Positions 11,828-21,454 of a stretch of 64,000 nt of DNA are shown piece by piece (positions within the stretch are counted from its first letter, which is position 1; each line of letters starts with the position of its first letter). Source of the stretch: Liriodendron chinense (taxonomy: Eukaryota; Streptophyta; Magnoliopsida; Magnoliales; Magnoliaceae); the NCBI GenBank assembly GCA_003013855.2, contig ML058469.1, positions 3,410,001-3,474,000 of the forward strand, written 5' to 3'. The translations under genes were made by a program, and so were the position numbers. Below the pieces are notes generated by a model. It was not told the origin of the DNA, ran no database searches, and saw nothing but the letters and a program-made list of their open reading frames with translations.

Positions 11828-14800
11828 AAGGCAAATCCCACGGCGTTTGCAGAGAAACAATCTTTATTTTTAACACTCTAGATAGAAGCAATAGTATTTG
11901 GGGGAAGAGTCTAAATCTTTGATTCTTATAGCGTAACAATGTCAGCCTTTTGACTCCACAACCCAGACCCCTCGCGTTCCAAGATAAGATTAACATTGAT
12001 TGCATCCCTTCCCCTATCTTGCCCTCTTGCCACTAACCTTAGCTGTAGCATCATAATTGATGGAACATTAAAAGCCAAGCAACTTTCCCATGCCCTTAGG
12101 AGACCTCTTCAACCTCATGCTCTATTGCTCTAGCTGCTGTTGAGTTGCCCTCTCCTAAACAAACAACAAGAATTCGAGAACATCCTCGTCTCTGACGCTG
12201 AAGGATAAACACACCTGCCCTCCCACCCTCTCTAGCACATCTTTGGCCCATTAGAACAGTAGAACTGCTCGTCAAAGATAGGTCTCCTACTAGAACAAGC
12301 TGGAACCTTGTCACTGACAATCAAGATGATTACCTCGTCCTGACCATCTGCATCTCACACTTTCTCAGCACATAGGGGTGTAAATACTAACGGCGCCTCT
12401 AGGAGTTCTTCTTCAAAGCAAACTGAGGCCATCCACAAGTCCCTACCCATCCTTCGCGGTCAAAATGGCTCTCAGACAACCACAATGGTTCTATCCTCCC
12501 CAATCGCATCGACGAGGCTGAAACTTTCCCCATCATGGTCTGCAGAACCTGCATTTGGGCTAGCTATCGTAGATTCACTGCTACAGAAGTGCATGCCCTC
12601 CTCCTTTAAGGATTCGGGCTCGAAAACAAGAGCATCAGAGCTCTCTCTTAAGCTAACTAAAGCCCTTGGACTGCCCAAAAGAAAGCCCTTCAAACCGTCG
12701 CGCGTGCTTTGAAACAAGCTCGTGTCGAGGATAAAACCCCCACACAAGTAATACTAATACTATTCACACGAGTCGGGGATCGCACCAACATCAGCGCCTT
12801 CTCACACATGTCTGATCCTGTATTAGATCTAGGCCATTGATCCGTCGACTCTTCTCCCTTACCATCCACGTGTCGTCGCCAGAAGAGATTAACAATTTGA
12901 AATTTGAATTTAAATCCCAAGAGGAACTAGAGCCGATATCCTCTTGACAACTGTCCTGATCCACACACCTAGCCACCTCACTAGGCATAGCCTTGGACAA
13001 CTCCGAGAGATTTGCGCCAAGCTTGGGGCCCAAACCTACTCCAGAGATTAGCCTTGAAGCGGAAGACGATCAGCTTGGTGCTACTTCAAAGTAAGATTCG
13101 CCGCGCGTCAACACCTAGTCGACTCCTTGACCACCACCTCCTTCAAACCAACCAAAGCATTGCATCAGTCCTCCCCCAGCCATGGTACACCGCCAGAGCA
13201 ACAAACTCATGCTTCTCCATCGCCCTCCCAAGGGAGATCCGATGGCAAAGACTCCTCCCAAGCTCGCCACAGACCACCCCATTGTAGCGAAGGAGAGTTA
13301 TCCGGCTCCTTCTGCACCCACAATGAAAATTGTCTGCCTCCAACCAGAACCACCACCACAGAAGGAGTCTCCAAGCCTTTCTTCTGCCGAACTCAAGCCC
13401 TGACCACCCCGAGCTCCTCCCCACTTTCCGTCGAAGAGTCAATCTCAATAACATTACCCAAACAGGATGCGATTGCCGGGAAGAAGTCAGAAAACAAAAA
13501 TTCCAATGGAACCCCCCAAATCAAATACCATGAGTCATCAACCCCAAATACCAAGTACTCCTCCCATTGCCAAACTCGAGCGACAGGTTTTTGTGCAAAG
13601 CTTCCTCCATGAATATAAGGTTCTCATTCACCTCCGGCACTAGGCAAATCCAAACCTCGTTCAGTCCGATGGGCTTTATTGAATACTGCTTTGGGGTCAT
13701 TCTACAACACTCCTCCAACCATTACTCCAGATGGGGGATTGTAGCTCCTAGCTTTATGAAGATCACCACGGAGTGATGCATCCATTCCCAAAACTTAGAA
13801 ATAGCCTCTTCACTTTAATCTCACAACCTTATCCCCACCCAAGACTTTAGTAGAGATTAGGCTTTTGCCCGCCGCACCTGCCTCAGAGCCTTATTCTTTG
13901 GCCCCATACGCCACCGCACCTTGTACGTTAACCTCAACTGCTAGTGCCAACCTAGAATCCCTGAGGATAACAGCCTCCCAATAGAAGGCAGGTCTTCCTG
14001 ACGTTGATTTGAGAGTTTCGCTTAAGGGGGAGGCTCTCTCAGTTCCCTGTGCTACACAGGACCTTTGCCATATTTGTCCGCCATAACCTTCCCCACCTTT
14101 GGCCCCCCCTTCTTTCCTCCTCATCTCGGATCCAAATTGAGCACGTTGCGCTTTCAACTTCCTGCCTCCAAAGCTTTTGCCATGTAACATCTTTACTACA
14201 AGAGCTAGCTCATCCTCGAATCTCATTCGCACAAACACAAACCCTCGATAGGACACCATATACCTCTCTCAGAATGACAACATCCATAGCTACCCCTGCT
14301 CTTCCGAATACTCAAGAGAAATTAATAGGCAACCACCCCTCTGAAAATCCTTCAGCGTACATCGTCGGATATCCTGCCAAATCTAATATCTTCCCAACCC
14401 TTTCCTCTTATGCAGTTTTTCCCTTTCTAACCATTTCCTATGAGCCACTATAATCTTCCCCTTGAATTCTAACGTGAGAATGGGTGTCACAGTCGATTCT
14501 GAGTTTCTCCTTACCTTTCTCCTTCTTACCTTTCTCCATACTCGGGATAAGAATAACTCAATCTAAAATATGGTTCTTTCAATTCTTGAATTAGCAAAAA
14601 GTTGTGTAGCTCAAGCCCATTACACATGTAAGACAGCTTAGAGATCAAACTGTGGAATGAGCGAAGTGAGAAAGTACTAGAACCATGGGCTTTCCAAACC
14701 ATTGAATCTTCTTCAGGAGGCAAATGAATGAAGAGCTTTAGATAGATCTAAGAAGCTCCTCAAATTCTTCATCTAAAAGATTTATACAGCAAGGAGGGGA

Positions 14801-17800
14801 CCATACCACAATTCCGCCACATAAAGAATAGCATCAATCCACAAGAATAAACTAGGTTGTGGCGAGACCATCGATCCTCGGGAAAAGCTCTTGCAAGGGC
14901 TAATCCCCACACCAAACATCCACCCAAAGGCAAACATGATTCCCCTTCCCAAGGGGAAAAGAGATGCTTTTTTTAAACAAATGCTCAACAGAGACAATCA
15001 CCTTCCAAATGTTAGAGGCATAGTAGAGAGAGGAAGATCTTATGCTCCAATCATCCAACTGAGTGTAGTATTTGGAAACTAGGAGATCCCTCCAAAATTT
15101 ACTCACTTCAAAGTCAAACCTCCGTCCAAGTTCTCCAAACTGGCTCCTCCCTCATTGAAAGGCTTACAAACTTTTCCCATTTAAGTAAACTGAACTTCTT
15201 ATTGTCCCCAACCCCTTTCCATAAAAAACTTCTCAACTTATCTAACATATCAAACAGCGATTTTGGCCATTTAAAAAGGGAAATAAAATAAACTAGCATG
15301 TTGGAAAAAGCCACCTTGACAATAGTTAAACAACCTCACAAAGATACATATCGGTGCTTCCAAGTCGACAACCTTCTTTCAACTCTTTAGATTACCTTGT
15401 GACGTAGGACGACTAACCACTTGCTCTAAAAGCTCGAACTGACAAAGCGTGGCGAATCAATCCGTTTATCTCATAGCTCAGGCTCCTGCTTAACACAGGC
15501 CAGGCCCTTGGCCGAACCCTCCTTCGTGGACCCCACTTCACATAGGTTCACATCACACTAGCCACCCGCCTCACACAGGTGGGGCCCACATCACACGAGC
15601 CACCCGCTTCACACGGGTCGTCGAACCTGAGTGTGCCCCTGCTTCGCACAGGCCACCCCACTCGAGCCCGGTGTGAAAATGCCCCTGCATTAATCACCCC
15701 GACTGAGGAGTCTCGAACATGAGACCTCTCACTCTGATACCACTTTTGACAGTAGGACGACTAACCACTTGCTCTAGAAGCTCAAACTGATAGAGTGTGG
15801 CGAATCAATCCCTTTATCTCATAACCCAGGCTCCTACTTCACACAGGCCAGGCCCTTGGCTGAACCCTCCTTCGTGAGCCCCACTTCACATGGGTTCACA
15901 TCACACTAGCCACTCGCCTCACACAGGCGGGCCCCACATCACATAAGCCACCCACTTCACAAGCGCCGCCCGCCTCGAGAGTGCCCCCGCTTCACACAGG
16001 TCACCCCACACGAGCCCAATGTGAAACTGCCCCTGCATTACCTTGTCCCAAAGGTGTTTCACCGGTTTTTCTATTACAAAGAGGCAACCAAGATAGAAGA
16101 AAAAGCTCCTTGTTGCTTACACCCGAAGACATCCGCCAATTGTGATAACTCCTCATCTGACATGTGAATCCCCAACAATTCAGTTTTAGTGACGTTAACA
16201 TCATGGCCCAAACTTGCTTCAAAGCAAACGACAATCTTCTAAAGGTTATCAGACGAAGTCCTATCAACATCGCATAAGAGAACCGTATCATCCACATAAT
16301 GAAGATGCCAAACTTGCATTCCCGCATCCGCCACCTTGAACCCATAAATTAAACCATTTTCCTCTGCCTTGTAGAGCATCAAACTAAACGCCACCCCAAC
16401 CACAACAGAGAAATGCGAAGATAAAGGATCGCCCTGGCTTATACCATGAAAAGCCTTGAAGAAGACATTTTTTTTTTTTTATGGATGAAGAAGACATAAA
16501 TTTGAAATAAAGGATCTGGGGAATTTGAAATATTTTTTGGGAACAAAGGTGGCTCAATCAAAGAAATGTATCCTCGTCTCTTAGAGCAAGTATACTTTGG
16601 ACTTGTTGAAAGACACTAGTAAGCTAGGTGTTCCTCCTACAAATTCTCCCACTGATCCTAATCATAAGTTGAACTGAAGTGAGGGTGAGTTATTATTAAA
16701 CAAGGAAATGTATCAAAGATTAGTTGGTTGACTACTCTATTTATTACTTACTTGACCCGATATAGCATTCACAAATCGCAATAAGCGTGATAAGTCAGTT
16801 TATGCAGGCACCACAAGTTCCCCACTTAGAGATTGTTGAAAGGATCTTGAGAAATTTGAAGAATTCTCATGAGAAATGTCTTTTATTTGCAAATCATGGC
16901 CATTTCAACATTAAAGCTTATACAAATGTTGATTAGGCTGGTGAAGTAAACGACAGAAAGTCGACTACAACATACTTTTGTGGGAAAAAAAATCTTGGTC
17001 ACGTGGAGGAGCAAGAAACAGGCTGTAGTGGCATAGTCTCGTGCAGAAGCATAATGTAGGACCATGGCACATGGCGAAGTAGAGTTCGTGTCAATAAAAA
17101 TTTTGTTACGAGACTTGGGAATTATGACGAATTCTCCTATGAAGCTATTCTATGATAACAAGGCAGATAGCAATATTGCTTAAAATCCAGTCCAACGTGA
17201 TCATACCAAACACATTGAAGTTGACACGCACTTCATCCATGAGCAAGTTCTCTCTCAAAATCTATGCCTACCATTTGTAACAACTGAGAATCAGCTTGTT
17301 GATATTCTCACTAAGGGATTTTTTTTCTCGCTAAGGGAATTATCAAGACAAAGGTAGAATATGTTCTCGACAAGCTTGGCATCATGGATACCTATGCCTA
17401 GCTTGAGGGGGAGTGTTTAGATATAGAGTAATGAGGGTCTTTGTGTAATAAAGCACTCTTGAGGGGTGTATATTTATTTTTTTATAAAAAAAAAATTTAA
17501 TAAATCATGGGTAGAAAGCTGACACCCTAAGTTTCTCTGCTCGTCTCTCATCTCTCTTATTCTCTTCCTCCTCCTCCTTCCTCTTCTAATCTCTCCTTAC
17601 CTTGATCTCTCATCTTCTACCTCTCTTTCATCCTATCTTGATCTCCAAACTCTAATAACTACAAACCCTAATTCTTGAATAAGTAATTTATGCCAAACAA
17701 TTTCACAAGCTGTGTGCGCTATTGATCCACATTCCGCCTTAGCACATGACCTGGCAACCACGATTGCTTCTTAGTTTTCCAGGTAACCACATTGACATTA

Positions 17801-20560
17801 AAGAAGGTGCAGTAACTATAGTCAATCATCTGTCATATATTGACCTTGCATAATCTGTGTCTAAATAACCTGACTACTTGTAGATGGCCGTAAGATCTAT
17901 ACAGTATACATTTCCCAGCTGAACACTTCAAGTACCTAAGGATTCTTGTAAATGTGGAGTTCTTGGACTTTACCTAAACTGACTAACCACATTGACAGAA
18001 AAGGCAATGTCAAGTATGGTAACAGCCAAATAGATGAGCTTGTCAATGAGTTTTCTATACATACCAGGATCTACCAATAACTCTCTTTCTCAAGCTCAAG
18101 TTTGAGATGAGGATCCATCAAAGTATCCACAAGCTTGGCACCTAGCAAGCATGTCTCTTCCAGTAAGTCACAAACATATTTCAATATGAGGTTATGTCTT
18201 CCTAGCATACAAGTATACTCTCTCAATAAGTCAAAAACATGTTTCAATATGAGGTTATGTCATCTTAAAAGTTAAAAGTTCCTTGCAAGAGCGTGTAATA
18301 CGAAAACTTCATTCAGATAGCCACAGTAATCACTTTAGCATCGACAAAACAACAACCCTGATTGAGGACCGTTTATATTGGTCAAGTTTGAAGAAGATGT
18401 CGGCATTGTTATTCGGCACTACCAGCCTACCAGGTGTGCCAACTAAGTAAAGGTAGTGAGAAGAATATTAGTCTTTATACTCCACTCCCTATGCCAGATG
18501 CTCCCTGGTAAAACATTAGCATGGATTTCGTCCTAAGATTGCCTAAGAGGCTAAGACTCAACGTGGCTATGATTCTATTTATGTTGCGGTCAACAAATTT
18601 TCTAAGATAGCTCATTTCATCCCTTGTAAGAAGACATCAAATGTGATACACATACCAATGTCTTCAAAGAGGTGATTCATCTATATGGTGATGTTAAGTT
18701 TATGAGTTACTTTTGATGAACTTTACAGTCTGAGATGAGAACTAAATTAAATTAAAGTGCTCAAGTACTAATTATCCATGAATAAATGGGTAGGATGAGG
18801 TCGTCAACTGCAATCTTGGGAATTTGCTTTGTTGTTTGGTTGGTGATCATATCAGTTTATGGGACATCGTGTAATCACAAGCTGCGTTTGCCTATAACAA
18901 TTCTGTGAACCGCACTACGGGACTCTTCTTTTGAAATTGCAACGGGTATGCGACCTTGACAACCCATCAATTTAGTCCCACTTCATATTCTTACTCGATC
19001 AAGCCAGGACATCGAAGCTTTTGCATAGCATATTAAAGCGATATATAAAAAAGTCAAAAGGAAGATCACCATTAGTAATGAAATTTACAAGGGGCATGCA
19101 GATGTTCAACGACGTTTTGCACAATCTCAATAAAGGGATAGGGTTATAATGTGGCTCAAACCTGAGAGGTTTCCAACAGACTCTTAAATCAAGCTTCACT
19201 AGCAAATGGCAGGCCCTTATCGTATTTTGAAGAAGTTGTGTGATAATGCACACCTAATCAAGCCTCCACCCGAATTGAAAATCGAACCCATTTTCAATGT
19301 AGAAGACCATACAGTTTATCTTAGATATTATGAAGACGAGAGCACAGAAGAATCAGCTATGTAAATACCTAAGATGTCACACCAATTCTGGGAAAAAAAA
19401 AAACATTGAAGATGTGTTGGATGATCAGATAGTTTCCACACGTTAAGGAGGATATCGGAAGTTTCTCGTCATGTGGAATGGATGACCTAGATCCAACAAT
19501 ATGTGGATCTTAGCAGACGATTTCAAGAGCATCCACCTAGAGATCTATGAGGAGTGCATTGCCATTAACTCAACAGAGCCGAGTTTTTCCAAGCTGGAGG
19601 AGGTTGATGCAATTTCCCCACATCCCACACGTGTGCACAAGAAGAGGCTTGCTTTCACTTTTTAATTTTTACCTTGTTTCTAATTCCCTTTCTTTCCTAT
19701 TTTGATGTTTGGAAAATATCTTATGTTAGGAAATAAGTATTATTAGATTTTCTTATTTTAGAGATCTTGGCTAGCAAGGAATCCTATTTTAGATTCCTTA
19801 TCTATGTTAGAGATATTTCAAAGAGGAAACCTTGTAAACACTCGTTATAAATAAAGCATAGACACTATGGAATAAGACACAGTTGAGTGATATTTTCTTT
19901 GAGAAAGTTCACTTGTTTCTCTATGGTAGTGTATTAAAGGGGGGGAAGTGGTGATCTCTACTATAAGACTAGAGGATTGTTGACCTTGCACATAGTCATT
20001 GCATCTTCTCCTTGGGAGATTTGGACTTTTGATCTGGTATGTTGAACTTCATTGCAATTAGTTTCTTCCTTGATCTAGTTGCATTACACCATAAAATCTT
20101 GAAATACGTGTACTCCTTTCTACAACTAGTGTTAAAACAGTACAATATCAAATGCAGAAAATGGTGAATGCATGTTAAAGGGGTGGGTGTAGATATCAGT
20201 TTCCATATTCTCCTGGGAAGTCAATAGAAAGACAAATGAAAAATGGGCACAAACCTGCAACATTTTGAACCCATTGAGCCGAATCTCCAAAGACCAATCT
20301 TTCCTCACCAACATAAACGACGTGTTCGCCAAAACACGTATATCTCCTGCTTTTACCTGCAAAAGCAAAACACAAATTCAAATACATACTGATGATACGG
20401 CCTGAAAATGAAAATCTACTGAGAAATTATAAAAACATGAAACTCTTACGGATTCTAAGTAGGAAACGGCGGCTTTTCTAGCTTCGGGTGAGGAGTTCCA
20501 ATCTAGGACTGCAGCGATGGCACGAGCGACGTTGTTAGCGGTGATGTTGCTTTCGTCCAT
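4917..20560 (-). CDS. HST: HASTY / exportin-5 homologue, exons 1-9, N-terminal 351 residues; 3' part outside window
   Basis: HASTY is the plant importin-beta-family protein related to exportin-5. It acts at the nucleus in microRNA production and export. Nine minus-strand exons join in frame: 20450-20560, 20255-20356, 6829-6972, 6439-6519, 6267-6336, 5685-5755, 5440-5603, 5295-5366 and 4917-5154. Recognisable blocks in order are the start MDESNITANNVARAI, KAGDIRVLANTSF, HLVRLRWDE, ALKSQTAALVAE, RREGLSLWQELLPSL, MLRWLPEDITVHNEDLE, GDRRRLLLRGLTQSLPEIL, AEWAPVSDLARYGLI and GSSNLQCIAGD. The first 100 or so residues correspond to the importin-beta N-terminal region and the rest to the exportin repeats. 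The family is about 1200 residues long, so some 850 are missing at the left. The start ATG at 20560 is followed directly by conserved N-terminal sequence. Every junction keeps the frame and no stop interrupts it. Odd points: intron 2 is about 13.3 kb, intron 4 has a GC donor, and the intron 3 donor is weak. Confidence 0.93.
5295..5366 (-). CDS. HST: HASTY exon 8
   Basis: Encodes CGFLLSSVEFRLHACEFF and KLVSP. The acceptor is TTAACAG and the donor GTATGC. Intron 7 is only 73 bp. Confidence 0.93.
5440..5603 (-). CDS. HST: HASTY exon 7
   Basis: Encodes LLDKHFGAALSEAGRQQ through AEWAPVSDLARYGLIHG. The acceptor is TATGCAG and the donor GTATGT. It is the best conserved stretch of the visible protein. 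Confidence 0.95.
5685..5755 (-). CDS. HST: HASTY exon 6
   Basis: Encodes GDRRRLLLRGLTQSLPEIL and ends PLLYS. The acceptor is CTACAG and the donor GTGAGC. With exon 5 it gives exactly 47 codons. A run of Gs on the plus strand lies just inside the intron (5668-5676). Confidence 0.93.
5756..6266 (-). other. HASTY intron 5 (511 bp)
   Basis: Lies between exons 5 and 6. It has an open stretch on the minus strand (5988-6245), but its translation does not fit the family and the flanking exons join without it. The part around 5935-5995 (TGTGGGGCCCAC, CTGATGGGCC) looks like a fragment of the local MITE family. Confidence 0.75.
6267..6336 (-). CDS. HST: HASTY exon 5
   Basis: Encodes AELVVMMLRWLPEDI and TVHNEDLE plus the first base of a glycine codon. 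The acceptor is TTACAG and the donor GTTTAA, which is weak. Confidence 0.92.
6439..6519 (-). CDS. HST: HASTY exon 4 with GC splice donor
   Basis: Encodes 27 residues from VIRREGLSL to NNGPIE. The acceptor is GACAG. The donor is GAG|GCATGC, so intron 4 (6337-6438) would be a GC-AG intron. Exon 5 starts with the expected AELV, so no other junction keeps the protein. Confidence 0.9.
6829..6972 (-). CDS. HST: HASTY exon 3
   Basis: Encodes 48 residues from HLVRLRWDE to AALVAE, in phase 0 at both ends. The acceptor is CTGCAG. The donor reads GAG|GTCTTC, which keeps GT but lacks the usual A or G at +3, A at +4 and G at +5. Homology to the family places the junction exactly here because exon 4 resumes with VIRREG. 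Confidence 0.9.
7080..7640. other. Intron DNA with G-run; possible copia LTR part
   Basis: No gene is visible. It holds a purine-rich stretch (about 7520-7600) with a run of 16 Gs (7576-7591). It probably includes the body of the minus-strand copia LTR whose right end is at 7738, but its left edge could not be fixed. Confidence 0.4.
7640..8009 (-). mobile_element. Ty1/copia 3' end: RNase H tail, polypurine tract, LTR edge
   Basis: On the minus strand the tail of copia RNase H is readable (NQVADLFTKALGKSRFEKF, about 7780-7840), followed by a polypurine tract TTGAGGGGGAG and an LTR start TGTTAAATGG whose edge is base 7738. The rest of the element is missing. It sits inside HASTY intron 2. Confidence 0.75.
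8010..8122 (+). repeat. Copia LTR fragment, plus strand
   Basis: The 113 bases from TGTCGAGACAG match the start of the LTR at 17417 (shared run TGAGGGTCTTTGTGTAATAA). The copy is cut at 8122 by the next LTR. It may be the 5' LTR of the copia element whose RNase H lies at 16500-17416. Confidence 0.6.
9455..9715. repeat. GGTCGACCGA repeat cluster inside LTR
   Basis: The palindrome-like motif GGTCGACCGA and close variants recur about eight times. They are embedded in two longer copies that share CAGATTGTTTTGGG (near 9530 and 9649). It lies within the 2.8-kb LTR. Confidence 0.75.
10111..10490. repeat. Tandem duplication of about 190 bp inside LTR
   Basis: TGGCCCATCTGA occurs at 10111 and 10301. 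The following 180 bases are nearly the same in both copies, including GACACATTCA and AATGGTCCCCCATCAATC-like runs. It is a direct duplication with 190-bp spacing. Confidence 0.9.
10926..11080 (-). pseudogene. Chromovirus polyprotein tail, minus strand
   Basis: Next to the LTR the minus strand reads a chromodomain-like end (VLWNHHGADEVSWE) followed by the ISRTKFFV-type region typical just before the polypurine tract. A stop interrupts it. The rest of the element is gone. Confidence 0.65.
11081..11535. other. Intron stretch without recognisable feature
   Basis: I see no coding similarity, paired repeats or splice structure in this part of HASTY intron 2. Confidence 0.5.
11536..11890. repeat. 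Duplicated segment with long poly-C runs
   Basis: A segment starting GCATTAGAACA occurs twice (about 11536 and 11715). Each copy carries GAAAGACTCCACCTTTCTCC, then a poly-C run (24 Cs at 11614-11637; 29 Cs at 11797-11825), then GGCAAATCCCACG. The second copy continues into the LINE endonuclease start. Confidence 0.85.
11860..14330 (-). mobile_element. LINE (L1 type) fragment: ORF1 with RRM-like domain and start of ORF2
   Basis: On the minus strand an RRM-like segment (YRGFVFVRMRFEDELA, then GRKLKAQRAQFG; about 14130-14260) matches the ORF1 type of plant L1 elements. About 2 kb later ORF2 starts with MLILSWNARGLG (about 11970-11996), the usual opening of the LINE endonuclease. The endonuclease breaks off at the poly-C run. 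The ORF1 region contains many stops. Confidence 0.7.
14520..16480 (-). mobile_element. LINE ORF2 fragment: reverse transcriptase and zinc-finger RVT end
   Basis: The minus strand shows a reverse-transcriptase core with HLHYVDDTVLLCDVD (near 16270-16310). It then reads SLPLCNRKTGETPLGQGN, FSNMLVYFISLFK, KVIVSVEHLFKKSISFPLG and DVWCGD, all in L1-type ORF2 order, down to the zf-RVT part near 14560-14720. Frames shift several times. It is interrupted at 15401-16036 by a terminal-repeat insert. Confidence 0.8.
15401..16036 (-). mobile_element. Small terminal-repeat element (TRIM-like) inserted in LINE
   Basis: Two direct copies of about 290-340 bp, both starting TAGGACGACTAACCACTTG, enclose a short middle. 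On the minus strand that middle has TGGTATCAGAGTGAGAGG right after the first copy, the methionine-tRNA primer-binding site used by many copia-type and TRIM elements. The 10-bp ATTACCTTGT stands on both sides (15391-15400 and 16037-16046). Removing the insert rejoins the LINE sequence. The duplication is long for an LTR element, so a dimeric SINE remains possible. Confidence 0.65.
16481..17416 (+). pseudogene. Copia RNase H and polyprotein end, plus strand, heavily decayed
   Basis: Fragments of copia RT/RNase H can be followed on the plus strand with many shifts. Near 17140-17300 the late RNase H region is seen (YDNKADSNIA-like, then HTKHIEVDTHFIHEQ-like and QLVDILTKG-like sequence). The polyprotein end is followed by the polypurine tract TTGAGGGGGAG at 17403-17413. 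Confidence 0.75.
17415..17670 (+). repeat. Copia 3' LTR, plus strand
   Basis: Starts TGTTTAGATATAGAG directly after the polypurine tract and shares a long run with 8010-8122. It continues into a CT-rich leader-like stretch (17535-17650). The right edge is not fixed. Confidence 0.65.
17680..18265 (-). pseudogene. Copia RT/RNase H fragment, minus strand
   Basis: On the minus strand, sequences like LLEETCLLGAKLVDTLMD and later AIVVARSCAKAECGSIAH correspond to the copia RT end and RNase H. Stops and shifts are frequent. It is a separate relic from the plus-strand copia next to it. Confidence 0.7.
18300..19610 (+). pseudogene. Chromovirus integrase and chromodomain remnant, plus strand
   Basis: The frame-shifted translation follows an integrase: HFSIDKTTTLIEDRLYW, a YDSIYVAVNKFSKIAHFIP block (about 18570-18625) and AYNNSVNRTTG-like sequence near 18890. 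A chromodomain-like end follows (YRKFLVMWNG, near 19450). It differs from the chromovirus at 1-4640. Confidence 0.75.
19611..20115 (+). repeat. Probable 3' LTR of the preceding chromovirus
   Basis: AT-rich sequence after the integrase end has a TATA-like TTATAAATAAAG (near 19847) and later T-rich sequence, as in an LTR promoter and leader. No partner copy is present, so the limits are estimates. It ends about 140 bp before HASTY exon 2. Confidence 0.45.
20255..20356 (-). CDS. HST: HASTY exon 2
   Basis: Encodes 34 residues from VKAGDIRV to FKMLQ. The acceptor is TTTTGCAG and the donor GTTTGT, both in phase 0. It matches the importin-beta N-terminal helix region of HASTY. The next exon is 13.3 kb away. 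Confidence 0.93.
20450..20560 (-). CDS. HST: HASTY exon 1
   Basis: Encodes 37 residues from the initiator methionine, ending SYLES. The donor is GTAAGA, in phase 0. Intron 1 is only 93 bp (20357-20449). Confidence 0.93.
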
Positions 20561-20930
20561 GCCTGGAAGGCGTATGATGAAATGCCTGTTTTTTTTTTTC
20601 TTTCAGAGAACGGGTGCTTTGAAGGGTTTGTTGAAGTTCGATTCGAAAATGGGGAAGAGTTGAAGATATATTGTTGAAGGAAAAGAAGGGTTCTTTCTCG
20701 CTCTTTTTCTTCTGCTTTTCTTTTCCGCGGAAGACTGAGAATAGATGGAATATGAAAAAAGAGGAGATGAAAGCCAGTAAATAGAGCTGGAAACGTACTG
20801 GATATGGATTTAGCCTTATAAGAATCGTAAATTACGGCTTAGCCCTTGAGGAAGACAGACGACGAATAGAGGGGGTGGAAAGTGGAAACGGACTGGGATT
20901 CAGGGTCGCGTATTGCCTACTAATTCGTAC
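20561..20930 (-). promoter_or_regulatory. HASTY 5' leader and core promoter region
   Basis: This is the unique sequence upstream of the HASTY start, bounded by a fold-back MITE from about 20930. A pyrimidine- and A-rich leader lies next to the ATG. No clear TATA box is in the expected place, although CTTATAAGG occurs at about 20815 on both strands. No upstream ATG context was examined in detail. Confidence 0.5.
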
Positions 20931-21415
20931 GCAGTAGCGTGATGATAAACTCTCTGTGCCCACCGTGGATTATGTGTCCTATCTACGCTGTCCATCTGTT
21001 TTATCATATTATTTTATGACAAAGATCAAGAGTTGAAGTGTATTCAAAGCTCGAGTGGATCACATCAGAGAAAACAGTGGGGATAATGATGTCTACCGTT
21101 GAAACCTTCCTTGGCCCACAGTGATGTTTATTTGTCATCCAACTTGTTCATAATGTCACTCAGGAGTGGATGAAGGGAAAAATATCAGCTTGATCCAAAA
21201 ACTTCTGTTGCCCCAAGAAGCTTTCAACGGTAGGCACTCAATTCACACTGTTTCCTCTAGTGTGCTCCACTCGAGCTTTGGATATGCTTCAATTCTAAGC
21301 TCATGCCATGAAATGAGCTGGTAGAAAAAATGGACGGCGTGGATAAGATGAATACATCACGGTAGGCCCTACAGAGTTTACTTACTCAGCACGCAATCAG
21401 CTTTCATTCAGTAGG
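20930..21415. mobile_element. Fold-back MITE copy 1, next to HASTY promoter
   Basis: The two halves are inverted copies of each other. The left arm has ATAAACTCTCTGTG and CAAAGCTCGAGTGGA. The right arm has TCCACTCGAGCTTTGGA and CAGAGTTTAC. The same family recurs about eight times in the window. No protein is encoded. Confidence 0.75.
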
Positions 21416-21454
21416 GACCGTCCGGTACTTGACCTGGAAACTTGTTGGTATTGA

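Larger units (their letters stand above)
6973..20254 (-). other. HASTY intron 2, about 13.3 kb, filled with transposons
   Basis: The intron runs from GTTTGT at 20254 to CTGCAG at 6973. Its contents in genome order are: copia 3' end (minus), copia LTR start (plus), a 2.8-kb chromovirus LTR (minus), duplicated poly-C segments, LINE ORF1, LINE ORF2 with an inserted terminal-repeat element, copia RNase H (plus), copia RT (minus) and a chromovirus integrase with LTR (plus). Nothing in it looks like a host exon. Confidence 0.85.

Noticed and set aside
11775..12005. Glycine-rich protein from the minus strand
   Set aside because: The glycine run is the translated poly-C tract; only the first residues are a LINE endonuclease start.
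13012..13612. Plus-strand open frames as genes
   Set aside because: They are antisense to LINE ORF1, have no family resemblance and overlap each other in several frames.
13891..14259. RRM-like frame as a host RNA-binding protein
   Set aside because: It is followed on the same strand by a LINE endonuclease start and is full of stops, as expected for LINE ORF1.
15680..15760. TGGTATCAGAG and TTCGAGACTCC as a tRNA gene
   Set aside because: No cloverleaf; it is better explained as a primer-binding site between the two terminal repeats, though a SINE promoter is not excluded.
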